Shown here piece after piece: positions 1-8,659 of a stretch of DNA of 64,000 nucleotides. Where the stretch lies: assembly GCF_014332515.1 (NCBI RefSeq), contig NZ_VFSD01000020.1:62001-126000 (forward strand). The letters run 5' to 3'. Numbering within the stretch: position 1 is the stretch's first letter; every line of letters begins with the position of its first letter. The stretch is from Pontibacter beigongshangensis. Its GTDB lineage: Bacteria > Bacteroidota > Bacteroidia > Cytophagales > Hymenobacteraceae. The translations under genes and the position numbers were made by a program. Below the pieces are notes generated by a model, which was not told the DNA's origin, did no database searches, and saw only the letters and a list, made by a program, of their open reading frames with translations.

Positions 1-788
1 AAAAAGGCCGTGGTATAGACTCCATTGTCGCTCAGGCTGTAGGAGCCGATCATGAACTGGTCGATGGTGATGATAATGGTGGTGGAGATGGTGCCTAAAA
101 AGGTAAACACCCCGTAGTGCAGCAACTCCCGCAGGGGCATGACCCGGAGCACCGCCCAGGAGGGCATCAGGAAAAGCTGGCGCAGCCACATGGTGTAGAG
201 CAGCAGCACCAGCAACAGCACAGAATTTATGCCGATATAGCACAGCACAAACTGATGAAACTCCATCCAGCCCAGCGAATACACCAGTATCAGTACCGAG
301 GTAAGCACTTTCAGCAGAAAATCCTGCACAAACGACGACACAATGGTTTTGTAGAGCGACCGCAGGTAGGAGGTAAGCAGGTTGACCAGCAGCGTGAAAA
401 AAGCCAGCGGAATGATGTAATAGTAGTAGTCCAGCAGCAGGGGCGAACTGTCCTGGTAAGCGGCTACCACCAGCGGCTTGCTGAACAGAAACAGCGCTGT
501 GATGATGGCAAAACCGAATATCGGGATAAGGAGCAGCAGGAAGAGAAAGCCGTTGTGCGCTTTGGCCTTGTCGCGGAAGTAAGGAAAATACCGCGCGCTC
601 ATGCTGTTGAAGCCCAGCGCCGAAAACTGCGCATACATCAGCGCCAGCGAAATGAGCAGTCGCGTGAGGCCAACCTGCTCCTCTTCCAGAAAATTCGGGA
701 ACAGCAGCACCGTGTTCACATACCCTATGCCGATGCCGGCATATGATATAATGGTGTTCCAGATACCTTCGCGCTGCAGTTTTCCCAT
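1..788 (-). CDS. Oligosaccharide flippase family protein (Wzx-like), 3' end cut by window edge
   Basis: This is an open frame from ATG at 788 to the left edge, about 262 residues with no stop, so the C-terminal part lies outside the window. The protein is strongly hydrophobic with several membrane-spanning stretches, and it begins with a short cytoplasmic end (MGKLQREGIWNTIISYAGIG) typical of Bacteroidota polysaccharide flippases of the MATE/Wzx type. Such proteins move lipid-linked glycan units across the inner membrane. It lies 73 nt downstream of the deacetylase gene, in the same direction as the pseudaminic acid genes, so it probably exports the glycan made by this locus. The substrate is inference. 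Confidence 0.8.
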   Translation of the reverse strand, partial: MGKLQREGIWNTIISYAGIGIGYVNTVLLFPNFLEEEQVGLTRLLISLALMYAQFSALGFNSMSARYFPYFRDKAKAHNGFLFLLLLIPIFGFAIITALFLFSKPLVVAAYQDSSPLLLDYYYYIIPLAFFTLLVNLLTSYLRSLYKTIVSSFVQDFLLKVLTSVLILVYSLGWMEFHQFVLCYIGINSVLLLVLLLYTMWLRQLFLMPSWAVLRVMPLRELLHYGVFTFLGTISTTIIITIDQFMIGSYSLSDNGVYTTAF

Positions 789-861
789 CAGGTGCTTTGT
801 AGTTCAGCCTGCAAAACTATACTTTAAAGCCGGGCAGGCAACCCGGTACGGCCGCAATTTT

Positions 862-2211
862 TTACAGATCACCTCTAAAAGCCGCTGCCGCCTCTGCACA
901 GGTCAGGTAAACAGTGCCAGCTTCGGTGGTCTGCTGAAGAATGCCCTGCAGTACTTCGCGCCAGTTCTGCTCGTGCGCACCCAGCGGATATTCCGGATAA
1001 TCAGAAATATTTTCGTTGTGCCAGAGTATGGTGAATAAGCCGTTAAACTTTTTTATTTCCTGCAACAGCGGGTGCAGCAACGGGAAAACCTCTGCCGGAC
1101 GCAGGTGCATGTAGTTGGGGTTATACAGGGTGGTGTCCATTAGAGTAAGCGGCAGCTCCAGGTAGCTGCAGGCCTTCCTTTTCTTAAAATCGAAGGGGTA
1201 GAAAGGGTGGCAGAAAGAATTGCGGAAGCCGAACTGCTCGGCAAAGCCCAGGCTGCTGTCGTAGAGCAACTGGCTCTCCTCCAGCACCTGCGGCGTGAGG
1301 TCAGGCTGGTATTGGAGGTAGTGAAAGCGGTTCCCTTTTACGGGCACGGCCAGTTTAACCGCTTCTGCTAGCAACCGGCTGCTGCTGGCGGATGTGCCGA
1401 AGCTGCCATGCAGGGCTACTTCATGCCCCTGCTGCACAAGCTTCTGCAGCAGCAGCTGGTACTTTGGGTGCTGCACCTCATAATCTGCATTGGAGTGGCC
1501 GCGGTATTTGGCTGTGCTGGCCATCCAGAAACAGGTGGCTTTCAGCTGGTGCAGGTCTGCCAGTGCCATTACCTCCTGCATATTATCCCAGGCATCCTGG
1601 CGAAGCAGCTTTTTAGTGATCAACCGGGCAACTGATAAGTACCTGTCTTTCTTCACACGCTGTAGGCCGGCAACTTTCCAGGCCGAGTGGAGCCTGTCTA
1701 TGTCGTGGGTGAGGCAGGTGGCAAAGCTGCCTGTTTCCCACAGCCTTTGCTCCAGCCTTACTTTTGTGTGGGCCTCAATGGCTTCTTTCAGGATACCGAA
1801 ATAATAGTTGACCACAGGCCGCGCAATAAAGCCATATTTCGACTGCACACTGGCGCTGTAAGGAAATCGTCCGAACCTGTCGCGGTGGGTGCAATGGTAC
1901 TCCTGCCACCCGCTTAGCAGGTAAAAAGCAGAGGCAATGATGTCGTAATTAATAATGGCAGACCCGCTTTTATAGCGGATGACTTCTGCCGGGCTGCCGA
2001 CGTCAAAAAAAAAGGGGAGCCTGACGCCATTCCACTCGTGCCATACGATCTGCTCCGGCTGCGGCTCCCTGCCCTCAAAGAAGCTGCCTGCGTACTTTCT
2101 GATTTGAATGCCCGTGCCTCCCTTTTCTTTTCCATAAGTTATAGGAATGCCATTTGCCTGCGGGTAAAGGCGGTAGAAGTGGGCAAGGACGTAGTCGAGC
2201 GGTATTTCCAT
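862..2211 (-). CDS. Polysaccharide deacetylase-like protein
   Basis: A 449-residue protein. The NodB-fold signature is visible as THDID (residues 168-172), where the aspartates would be the catalytic and metal-binding residues, followed by an HGS motif (268-270) and a late LWHNE motif. The first 150 residues form a separate N-terminal region, as in the Bacteroidota polysaccharide deacetylases that carry an extra N-terminal domain. The family removes N- or O-acetyl groups from polysaccharides. There is no signal peptide, so it may act on a cytoplasmic precursor. It sits between the putative nonulosonate transferase and the flippase in the glycan locus. The substrate is unknown. Confidence 0.75.
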   Translation of the reverse strand: MEIPLDYVLAHFYRLYPQANGIPITYGKEKGGTGIQIRKYAGSFFEGREPQPEQIVWHEWNGVRLPFFFDVGSPAEVIRYKSGSAIINYDIIASAFYLLSGWQEYHCTHRDRFGRFPYSASVQSKYGFIARPVVNYYFGILKEAIEAHTKVRLEQRLWETGSFATCLTHDIDRLHSAWKVAGLQRVKKDRYLSVARLITKKLLRQDAWDNMQEVMALADLHQLKATCFWMASTAKYRGHSNADYEVQHPKYQLLLQKLVQQGHEVALHGSFGTSASSSRLLAEAVKLAVPVKGNRFHYLQYQPDLTPQVLEESQLLYDSSLGFAEQFGFRNSFCHPFYPFDFKKRKACSYLELPLTLMDTTLYNPNYMHLRPAEVFPLLHPLLQEIKKFNGLFTILWHNENISDYPEYPLGAHEQNWREVLQGILQQTTEAGTVYLTCAEAAAAFRGDL

Positions 2212-2333
2212 TTGGTCAGGAGAGGGGATAAGATAGAAGTTAATAATCCTTTGTGCAACAGCTAAGTTATTATTCTGTAGGCGGGAGATCAGAACCTAGT
2301 TCAGCCAAAAAGAGGTTCTTTCAGAAACTGGCA

Positions 2334-2365
2334 AATTATTTGAATGAAATTGCCCCTCCGAAGAC
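2334..2365 (+). repeat. Interspersed repeat copy 1
   Basis: It reads AATTATTTGAATGAAATTG followed by CCCCTCCG. The palindrome is incomplete (CTCCGAAG) and the CTGCTG tail is replaced by the AAGACTCAGGACGCAGGAC module. Confidence 0.75.
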
Positions 2366-2471
2366 AAAATAAGACTCAGGACGCAGGACTTTTTATGCAT
2401 GAGGAGTTAATTTCAATTTTAACTTCAAATTCCCAGATCTAGCAGTCAACAACAAATGATCAGTACCCAGC

Positions 2472-2512
2472 AATTATTCTAATGAAATTGCCCTTCCGGA
2501 GCCTTTGCAGCT
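2472..2512 (+). repeat. Interspersed repeat copy 2
   Basis: It reads AATTATTCTAATGAAATTG, then CCCTTCCGGAG and a short tail. It ends one base before the stop codon of the downstream-facing glycosyltransferase gene at 2514, and is in direct orientation with copy 1. Confidence 0.85.
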
Positions 2513-2513
2513 T

Positions 2514-3827
2514 TTAATCGATAGGTTCTGTCCGGTGCTGTAACTGCTGCTCCTGCCGCAGGAAATCCTTAATCAACTGCAGGGCCAGTTCACTGCTTTT
2601 GCCATCAAAGGCTGTTGCGACGGTGGCATTATAATATTTTGCTCGTAAAAGCACATCTGGCTTGTTCTGCAGGTTTTGCTGCAGCAGTTGCAGTAGTTCT
2701 TCTGTACTGGCTGCTGCTTCTACTAAACCAGTCTTAATAAAGCCATAATAATCATGTAGTTGCTCCTTCTGGTTCAGGTTGAAAAAGACAGACCAGACAT
2801 TAAGTAGTACCGCTTCCAGGTGGATGCCGGAGTTGGCACTGATCTGCACGTCTATCCTCTTTAGATAATCAAAGGTAGTTTCGGTGCTTGCAGCAGAAAG
2901 CGATACCTGAGGGGAAAGCTGCTGCAGAAAATCGAAATTTCTGGTATCACGAGGGTGAGGTCTAACCACCACCTGCACCTGCTGGAAACGCCTAATCACG
3001 CTCTTTACCAATTGCTCCACTTCACTTATGTCGTCCATTAGATTACAGCCTAAACCAATCGTGCTGATAAGTTTTTTTCGGCTCCGGTAGAGGACATAAG
3101 CATCGGATTTGGGCATACCCACCAGCTCTACCTGTCCGCTAATAGGGCCGCATTGCTTGTACTTGTCCCACGAATCCTGGCCCTCCAGCAGGTTCAAGTC
3201 AAACTGCAACGGCGGAAAATGAGGGCTTACACTGGCGTGCTGGATATAAACCGTTTTTATGCCCAGCTTTTTTGCGGCCAGCAGCATGGCACGGGCATCC
3301 GGGGTATGATCGTTGGCGAAAATGATGCACTGTGGTTTGTATTGCTGCAGCTTCTGCAGGTACACCTCGTAGAAGCCGATGGCATCATATAGAACATCGA
3401 AAAAACGGAGGGTGCTTTTTGGTTTACGAAGCAGAAACAAAAGCAGAAGCGGTAAGAATTTGTAGTAATACAGTATTTTACGCCGCAGCGAAATGCGCTC
3501 CACCAGCGTTTCATATCTGCCTACCGCCTTACTCTGTCCTGCTACGAGCACAGCTTCCGGAATTGCGTCGGCAATGAAGTTAAGGCTGTCGCAGTTGTTC
3601 TGGCTAACGGCATAGAGCCAGATTTTGCCCTCCAGCTGGCCAGGTTTCTCTACGGATTTAAATAAATTGCCCATTAACCGCACCACCGAATAGCCTGCAA
3701 TTTTTAACAGCCGCATCCAGCCTTGGGTAGGCGACACGGCATTTTTGGCACTCTCCGGCAGCCGGTAAAAACTCTCTGTGAAGTAGAGGTAAAGAATGTT
3801 GCTGTATAAGCGGAACCACTGCTTCAT
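2514..3827 (-). CDS. GT-B-type glycosyltransferase, probable nonulosonate (pseudaminic acid) transferase
   Basis: A 437-residue protein starting at ATG 3827, only 3 nt after the stop of pseI, so it is almost certainly cotranscribed with the pseudaminic acid genes. It shows an RPHPRD motif (289-294) and a serine-containing ISANSGIHLEAV stretch (from 329). These resemble the HP and Ser motifs of bacterial sialyl/polysialyl transferases and other CDP/CMP-sugar GT-B enzymes. A role in transferring CMP-pseudaminic acid to the growing glycan is an inference from position and motifs. A CDP-glycerol-type transferase is the main alternative. Confidence 0.6.
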   Translation of the reverse strand: MKQWFRLYSNILYLYFTESFYRLPESAKNAVSPTQGWMRLLKIAGYSVVRLMGNLFKSVEKPGQLEGKIWLYAVSQNNCDSLNFIADAIPEAVLVAGQSKAVGRYETLVERISLRRKILYYYKFLPLLLLFLLRKPKSTLRFFDVLYDAIGFYEVYLQKLQQYKPQCIIFANDHTPDARAMLLAAKKLGIKTVYIQHASVSPHFPPLQFDLNLLEGQDSWDKYKQCGPISGQVELVGMPKSDAYVLYRSRKKLISTIGLGCNLMDDISEVEQLVKSVIRRFQQVQVVVRPHPRDTRNFDFLQQLSPQVSLSAASTETTFDYLKRIDVQISANSGIHLEAVLLNVWSVFFNLNQKEQLHDYYGFIKTGLVEAAASTEELLQLLQQNLQNKPDVLLRAKYYNATVATAFDGKSSELALQLIKDFLRQEQQLQHRTEPID

Positions 3828-3830
3828 CTG

Positions 3831-4874
3831 CTACACCATTTCCCAACTCAGAGGTGTGCCTGCCGGGATGGCAGTGCGTGCTCTTTTCCCTAAAAGTTCT
3901 TCGAAATACTTTGGCGCCAGCCCCAGTCCAGGCCGTATTACGCGTATATTCTCCTTTGTGAAAAGCTCACCTGCTTCTATATGCTGGGCGGCATACACAG
4001 ATCGTTTAAAGAGCCTGCTTTTCTCCTCTGCCCGCTGCACCCCGTACTGCACCTGCCCTAAGGCCAGAAAAGCCCTGTTTGATTCTATGGCTAATGCTTT
4101 CAGCTCCTCCGGCTCCAGCGAAAAAGCGGCATCTACGCCACCATCTGCCCGGCGCAGGGTAAAATGCTTTTCTATAACCGTAGCGCCTAGTGCCACAGCT
4201 GCCACGGCTGCCCCAATGCCCATGGTGTGGTCCGATAGCCCCACCTGCACGTTATAAAGCTCACGCATGTGCGGGATGGTGCGCAGGTTGGTGTTTTCGG
4301 GTGTGGCGGGGTATGTGCTGGTGCATTTCAGCAAAATCAGATCCTTACAACCAGCCTCACGCAGCACACGCACCCCTTCCTCTACCTCTGCTATGGTTGC
4401 TGCTCCTGTGCTCATGATCACGGGCTTGCCTGTGGCAGCTACTTTGCGCAGGAGCGGGTGGTCCGTGTTTTCAAAAGAAGCGATCTTGTACACTGGTGCT
4501 CCCAAACCCTCCAGAAAGTCAACGGCCGTTTCGTCAAAGGGAGAGGAGAAGGCGATAAGGCCCCGTGCTTTGGCCCTGTCGAATAATGGCTGGTGCCATT
4601 CCCATGGCGTATAAGCCTCCTGGTAGAGATCGTAGAGTTCTCGCCCTTTCCAGAGAGAACCAGGATCCTCGATGGTGAAGGCTCCTGGCAGTGTCATGGT
4701 ATCGGCTGTATAGGTCTGGAGTTTTATGGCATCGGCACCGGCATCGGCAGCGGCATCTACAATGGCCAGCGCACGCTCCAGCGACTGGTTGTGGTTGCCC
4801 GACATCTCCGCAATGATGAACGGGCTATGATCTGGCCCTACCAGGCGGCCGGCAATATTTATTTCTTTTGTCAT
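3831..4874 (-). CDS. pseI: Pseudaminic acid synthase
   Basis: A 347-residue NeuB-family synthase. It condenses phosphoenolpyruvate with 6-deoxy-AltdiNAc to give pseudaminic acid. The N-terminal barrel starts with IAEMSGNHN (residues 21-29), and the last about 60 residues (RSVYAAQHIEAGE onward) form the SAF/antifreeze-like domain of this family. The length is normal for PseI. The gene lies 13 nt after the PseG-PseH fusion and 3 nt before the glycosyltransferase. The choice of PseI over NeuB/LegI rests on the surrounding pse genes. Confidence 0.9.
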   Translation of the reverse strand: MTKEINIAGRLVGPDHSPFIIAEMSGNHNQSLERALAIVDAAADAGADAIKLQTYTADTMTLPGAFTIEDPGSLWKGRELYDLYQEAYTPWEWHQPLFDRAKARGLIAFSSPFDETAVDFLEGLGAPVYKIASFENTDHPLLRKVAATGKPVIMSTGAATIAEVEEGVRVLREAGCKDLILLKCTSTYPATPENTNLRTIPHMRELYNVQVGLSDHTMGIGAAVAAVALGATVIEKHFTLRRADGGVDAAFSLEPEELKALAIESNRAFLALGQVQYGVQRAEEKSRLFKRSVYAAQHIEAGELFTKENIRVIRPGLGLAPKYFEELLGKRARTAIPAGTPLSWEMV

Positions 4875-4887
4875 GGGTCACTTCTAT

Positions 4888-6378
4888 TTAAAAAGCAGGT
4901 GCATTTTTTAGTTCCAACACAAAGCGGTGGGCCTGCGGGTATTTTTTGTCTGGCTCTGTGACTATAAATCCGGCTTTCTCAAAAGCTCTAATCGAGGCGG
5001 GGTTGTCCTGCTGCACCAGTCCCTCCACCTGTGTCAGGCCCGGTCGCTGCTCGGTTAGCCTGCGGATTCCTTTCAGTAATACCGTATGGCCCAGTCCTTT
5101 CCCTCTGTATTCTTCCCCGATCATGTAGCTGATCGAGGCGCTGTTATCAGTTACTTCGAACCGTATATGAGCGGCGGCGTCTCCATTAACAACGGCGATG
5201 TACAGGTAAGCGTCTTTTTGCAGAAGTTTTTGCTTAAACCACACTTTATGGCCGTCCAGCGGAATCGGTTTACTATTGAAGGAGCGCCGCCTTACCTCCA
5301 CCTCGTTCGACCAGTTGAACAGCAGCAGCATGTCTTCTTCTGTTACGTCACGTAAGGTTAAACTTGCACTTAGGGAGAGCATGGCCATGACCTTCCTTAG
5401 CCGTTCAGCGCTCTTGCCATCAAAATATTGCCGCTGTAAGGCAACATTAGCCCCAAAATCAGAGATGAGGCTATCGTTTAGAAAATTGGGATCAAGCGCT
5501 GCCAGGTCAGCGGCGATACCGGTGCTGAGCAGGAACTGATACAGGCCGCGCTGGTTATCTGCGGTTTGTTTTATGAACAACAGACCTCCTACTGCGGCAT
5601 ACTCGTAAGCTATGCCACTGGCTGAGGTCACGGCCACGGCGCACGCCCGCATGAGCTCGCACATGTCGTTTGCCGGCAGGTTGCGGTGCAGCTTTATGCG
5701 GGGTTTATCTGCTGCCCAGTTCTCCAGCGCCTGCTGATACCGGTAAGCACTCCCGGTCACTATTTCAATCGCTGAAAGTTCCGCCATAGCATGTAGCCTT
5801 CTCGCTTCCTGCAGGGTGATATTCAGAGGATCAGCGCCACCAAAGTTCAGCATTACTTTAAGGGAACCCGCTGGTAAGGTCCGGGCTGACAGTGTTGCCT
5901 CCAGAAAAGGGCGACGGAGTAGTGCATAGCCAGGGCCAAGCAGTAACCTGGTATAGGGTGCCACCAGATAGGCTGCTGCTGTTATGCCCCCCGCCTGGTT
6001 CAGTACCGCATCCGCTACAAAAGGAAAGCTGTGAATATCGTCGATGCACAGGATCGTGCAGCCGCGCATTTTGAGGGTTTCCTGGTATTCTGTTTTAAAC
6101 ATATACCCATCAAGTACCACCACATCGTTAGGAGAGAGCACCTGCTCAGCCAGAAAAGAAGCTTCCTTTGGGTAATCCTTTTCAGCTGGCAGTGCTATAA
6201 GGGTGGGGCAAACCGTTTGTATCTGCGCTTGCAGGGCCGGCTCCGGTTGCTGTATGGCGAAAACCAGGGTGAACTCCTCCTGAAGCATGTGCGCCAGCGC
6301 CAGCGATCGCACCACATGCCCCAGGCCTATCTGGCTTCCTCCGTCTGCTCTGAAAATAACTCGTTTCGTTACTGGCAT
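4888..6378 (-). CDS. Fused PseG hydrolase / PseH N-acetyltransferase
   Basis: A 496-residue two-domain protein. Residues 1 to about 330 match PseG, which removes UDP from UDP-6-deoxy-AltdiNAc. They include the glycine-rich start GSQIGLGH with the likely catalytic histidine at 21. Residues from about 339 to 490 are a GNAT domain with the acetyl-CoA loop EEYRGKGLG (422-430), matching PseH, which N-acetylates the 4-amino group in the preceding step. Single-domain PseG and PseH are usually separate proteins. Two consecutive steps are therefore joined, and no separate pseH is seen in the window. Start at ATG 6378. Confidence 0.9.
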   Translation of the reverse strand: MPVTKRVIFRADGGSQIGLGHVVRSLALAHMLQEEFTLVFAIQQPEPALQAQIQTVCPTLIALPAEKDYPKEASFLAEQVLSPNDVVVLDGYMFKTEYQETLKMRGCTILCIDDIHSFPFVADAVLNQAGGITAAAYLVAPYTRLLLGPGYALLRRPFLEATLSARTLPAGSLKVMLNFGGADPLNITLQEARRLHAMAELSAIEIVTGSAYRYQQALENWAADKPRIKLHRNLPANDMCELMRACAVAVTSASGIAYEYAAVGGLLFIKQTADNQRGLYQFLLSTGIAADLAALDPNFLNDSLISDFGANVALQRQYFDGKSAERLRKVMAMLSLSASLTLRDVTEEDMLLLFNWSNEVEVRRRSFNSKPIPLDGHKVWFKQKLLQKDAYLYIAVVNGDAAAHIRFEVTDNSASISYMIGEEYRGKGLGHTVLLKGIRRLTEQRPGLTQVEGLVQQDNPASIRAFEKAGFIVTEPDKKYPQAHRFVLELKNAPAF

Positions 6379-6431
6379 ACTGGTAAATCAACTACCGCTG
6401 ACCTCCTTTAAATTTACTGATTAACAGAAAG

Positions 6432-7169
6432 CTACTCACTCAGCTTTTTCTGCTCCACATGCGCATTTACTTTACTCAGTTCCGGAGTAATTTCCATGAT
6501 ACGGATAATTTCTTCTGCACTTAAGTGCTGTGCCTGATGCTCTTCGATGAGTGTTCTGATTAACTGGAGATCTTCCAGCGTGTCTACGGTTAATCGGTAT
6601 TGGCTGGCGTCGGTAGTACGGGTGTAATGGACTAATTTTGTGCCCTTTATCTTCTGCTGATAAATATAAGGTGTAACGTGTTCTATTTCCGGCTGGGCTC
6701 TGGCCTTGCGGTAAGTTTCTTCCAGAAGCCTGATTGAAAAAATTTCGAAATCGAATCCTCTGGGATAGGTACGGTCTAGAACATTCGAGAGGTAAACCAG
6801 GTCATCCTCTAAAGTCAGGTATTTTTGGATGGCATCCTTGATCAGGTGCCCATCTATTAATGGACAGTCTGATGTTACCCGGACAATAACATCTAATTCG
6901 TTTTTTGTGGCGCAAGTGTAGAAGCGGCTGAGCACATGCTGTTCATCTCCTCGGCAGTATTTCAGGCCTTCCTGTTGGGCAAATTCAGCAATGACATCGT
7001 CGGTTGTGTTGGTAGTGGTCGCTATGTACACATCAAGCCCTGCTTCTCTTAATCTGTCCGTATGGTGTTGCAGAAGCGTTTTCCCGCCGGCCTGTAGCAG
7101 CACTTTGCCAGGAAGCCGGGTACTTGTCATGCGTGCCTGCGTTACGACGCCTATTTTTTTACTACACAT
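6432..7169 (-). CDS. SpsF-type cytidylyltransferase (probable CMP-pseudaminic acid synthetase)
   Basis: A 245-residue protein of the SpsF (COG1861) cytidylyltransferase family. The nucleotide-binding start TQARMTSTRLPGKVL is clear, with RVTSDCPLID in the middle. In a pse cluster its expected role is activation of pseudaminic acid with CTP, normally done by PseF, which belongs to the related NeuA-type family. I chose ATG 7169 rather than the upstream TTG at 7178. From there it overlaps the pseC end by 8 nt, suggesting translational coupling. Confidence 0.8.
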   Translation of the reverse strand: MCSKKIGVVTQARMTSTRLPGKVLLQAGGKTLLQHHTDRLREAGLDVYIATTTNTTDDVIAEFAQQEGLKYCRGDEQHVLSRFYTCATKNELDVIVRVTSDCPLIDGHLIKDAIQKYLTLEDDLVYLSNVLDRTYPRGFDFEIFSIRLLEETYRKARAQPEIEHVTPYIYQQKIKGTKLVHYTRTTDASQYRLTVDTLEDLQLIRTLIEEHQAQHLSAEEIIRIMEITPELSKVNAHVEQKKLSE

Positions 7170-8352
7170 GAGCAACAAACTCCTTCACCTTCTCTATCAC
7201 ATACTGCTGTTCCTCCGCCGTCAGGGAAGGGTACATGGGCAGGCTGAGGCACTCGCTGTAGAAGTGCTCTGCTACGGGGAAATCGCCTTTCTGATAACCC
7301 AGGTTACGGTAGTATGGCATGGTGTGGGCCGGGATGTAGTGCACCTGTGCGAAAATGTGGTGCTGGCGCAGAAAATCGTATAGCCCTTTGCGGTCCTGCA
7401 CTCTAATGATAAAGAGGTGATAGGCATGACCAGTGTCACCGGATGCCCCTATGGCGGCTGGCGCAGTGGCTACTTCCTGTATGCCTGGCACCTCCTTAAA
7501 AGCCTGTTCATATACTTTGGCTATTCCTCTTCTTCTGGCCAGGCCGGCATCTGCACGCTGCAACTGCGACAGGCCCAGGGCACACAAAATGTCGGAAATG
7601 CGGTAGTTATAGCCGAGGTCCTGCATCTCCATGTACCAGCCGCCGTGGTTTTCGTGCAGGTGGGCCGGGTCTTTGGTAATGCCGTGGGTGCGGTAGCGCA
7701 GCAGCTTCTGGTAAAGGGCTTCGTTGTTGGTCGTGATCATGCCGCCTTCGCCGGTAGCGATGTGCTTAACCGGATGGAACGAGAAAATAGCGAGGTCTGC
7801 GTAGTTGCCATTGCCACACAGCTGCTTTTCGCCGTGGCTGTCGTAGAAATAGCCGCCGGGGGCATGGCAGGCATCCTCTATTATCCAGAGATTATGGGCA
7901 TCGGCCAGTTCCCGCAGCTCCTGCAGGTTTACGGGGTTGCCGCCAAAATCGACCGGGATAATGCCGCTGTAGTAGCCTTTGGGCTTGCTCTCGACCAGGC
8001 GGCGCACATGGTTTATATCCAGCAGGATGGTGGCAGGGTCAACATCAGCAAATTCTACGGTGCCGCCGCAGTAGCGGATGCAGTTGGCGGAGGCTACAAA
8101 AGTAATCGGCGTGGTGATAACACGTGAGTGCTCGTTTACCTCCAGCGCCAGCGCACACAGGTGGAGCGCTGCAGTTCCGTTTGCCACGGCCACGGCATAC
8201 CTGGCTCCTACGTAACTGGCAAATGCCTCCTCAAAAGCTGCCACCTTCGGCCCCTGCGTCAGGAAGTCGGAGCGCAGCGTTTCTACCACCGCCGCGATGT
8301 CTGCTTCGGTAATGTGTTGCCTGCCGTACGGGATTGGCTGCTGTTCTGCCAT
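7162..8352 (-). CDS. pseC: UDP-4-amino-4,6-dideoxy-N-acetyl-beta-L-altrosamine transaminase
   Basis: A 396-residue DegT/DnrJ/EryC1/StrS aminotransferase. The PLP lysine is visible in SFHPVKHIATGEGG (Lys196), and the PLP-contacting aspartate in IIEDACHAPGG (Asp160). PseC converts the 4-keto product of PseB into the 4-amino sugar. The start is ATG 8352. It overlaps the downstream cytidylyltransferase gene and is separated from upstream pseB by 307 bp carrying two repeat copies. Confidence 0.9.
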   Translation of the reverse strand: MAEQQPIPYGRQHITEADIAAVVETLRSDFLTQGPKVAAFEEAFASYVGARYAVAVANGTAALHLCALALEVNEHSRVITTPITFVASANCIRYCGGTVEFADVDPATILLDINHVRRLVESKPKGYYSGIIPVDFGGNPVNLQELRELADAHNLWIIEDACHAPGGYFYDSHGEKQLCGNGNYADLAIFSFHPVKHIATGEGGMITTNNEALYQKLLRYRTHGITKDPAHLHENHGGWYMEMQDLGYNYRISDILCALGLSQLQRADAGLARRRGIAKVYEQAFKEVPGIQEVATAPAAIGASGDTGHAYHLFIIRVQDRKGLYDFLRQHHIFAQVHYIPAHTMPYYRNLGYQKGDFPVAEHFYSECLSLPMYPSLTAEEQQYVIEKVKEFVAHV

Positions 8353-8500
8353 TCTTATTAATTCAAAATTAGAAATTCAAAATTAGAAATGTAGCTGAAA
8401 ACGCGATTGTAATTGGTGCCTTAACGACCTTATTTCTCTCTCCGTGTCGATCCGACAACCGGGAAGGTGATTTTACTCCACATGAGAATTCAGGATCTGG

Positions 8501-8546
8501 ATTATTCTAATTAAAACGGCCCTCCGGAGCCTTTTTGCTACTGCTG
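8501..8546 (+). repeat. Interspersed repeat copy 3
   Basis: It reads ATTATTCTAATTAAAACGG, then CCCTCCGGAG and a TTTTTGCTACTGCTG tail. It lies between pseC and pseB, in direct orientation with copy 4. Confidence 0.85.
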
Positions 8547-8577
8547 GTACGCCTTCGTCCAAGTGTTTTTAGAGCAG

Positions 8578-8630
8578 AATTATTCTAATGAAAACGGCCC
8601 TCCAGAGTCTTTTCTGTTGTTCCTGCTCGT
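8578..8630 (+). repeat. Interspersed repeat copy 4
   Basis: It reads AATTATTCTAATGAAAACGG, then CCCTCCAGAG and TGTTGTTCCTGCTC. It is only 31 bp from copy 3 and ends about 30 bp from the pseB stop codon. Confidence 0.85.
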
Positions 8631-8659
8631 TCCTCTCCGGGCACCGACCAAATGCTACT

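Larger units (their letters stand above)
2212..2513. other. Gene-free stretch with two interspersed repeat copies
   Basis: This 302-bp spacer lies between two same-direction glycan genes. It holds repeat copies at 2334-2365 and 2472-2512, plus a purine-rich module (AAGACTCAGGACGCAGGAC) at about 2371-2389. No open frame here looks real. Confidence 0.7.
8353..8659. other. pseB-pseC spacer with tandem AT motif and two repeat copies
   Basis: This 307-bp stretch has no credible gene. Directly upstream of pseC is a 14-bp unit (TTCAAAATTAGAAA) repeated twice at 8362-8389, each giving a TAnnTTTG-like box on the minus strand. Repeat copies follow at 8501-8546 and 8578-8630. Confidence 0.65.

Noticed and set aside
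117-746. 209-residue plus-strand frame at the left edge
   Set aside because: The minus strand encodes a convincing flippase running off the edge; the plus frame is Gln/His-rich shadow.
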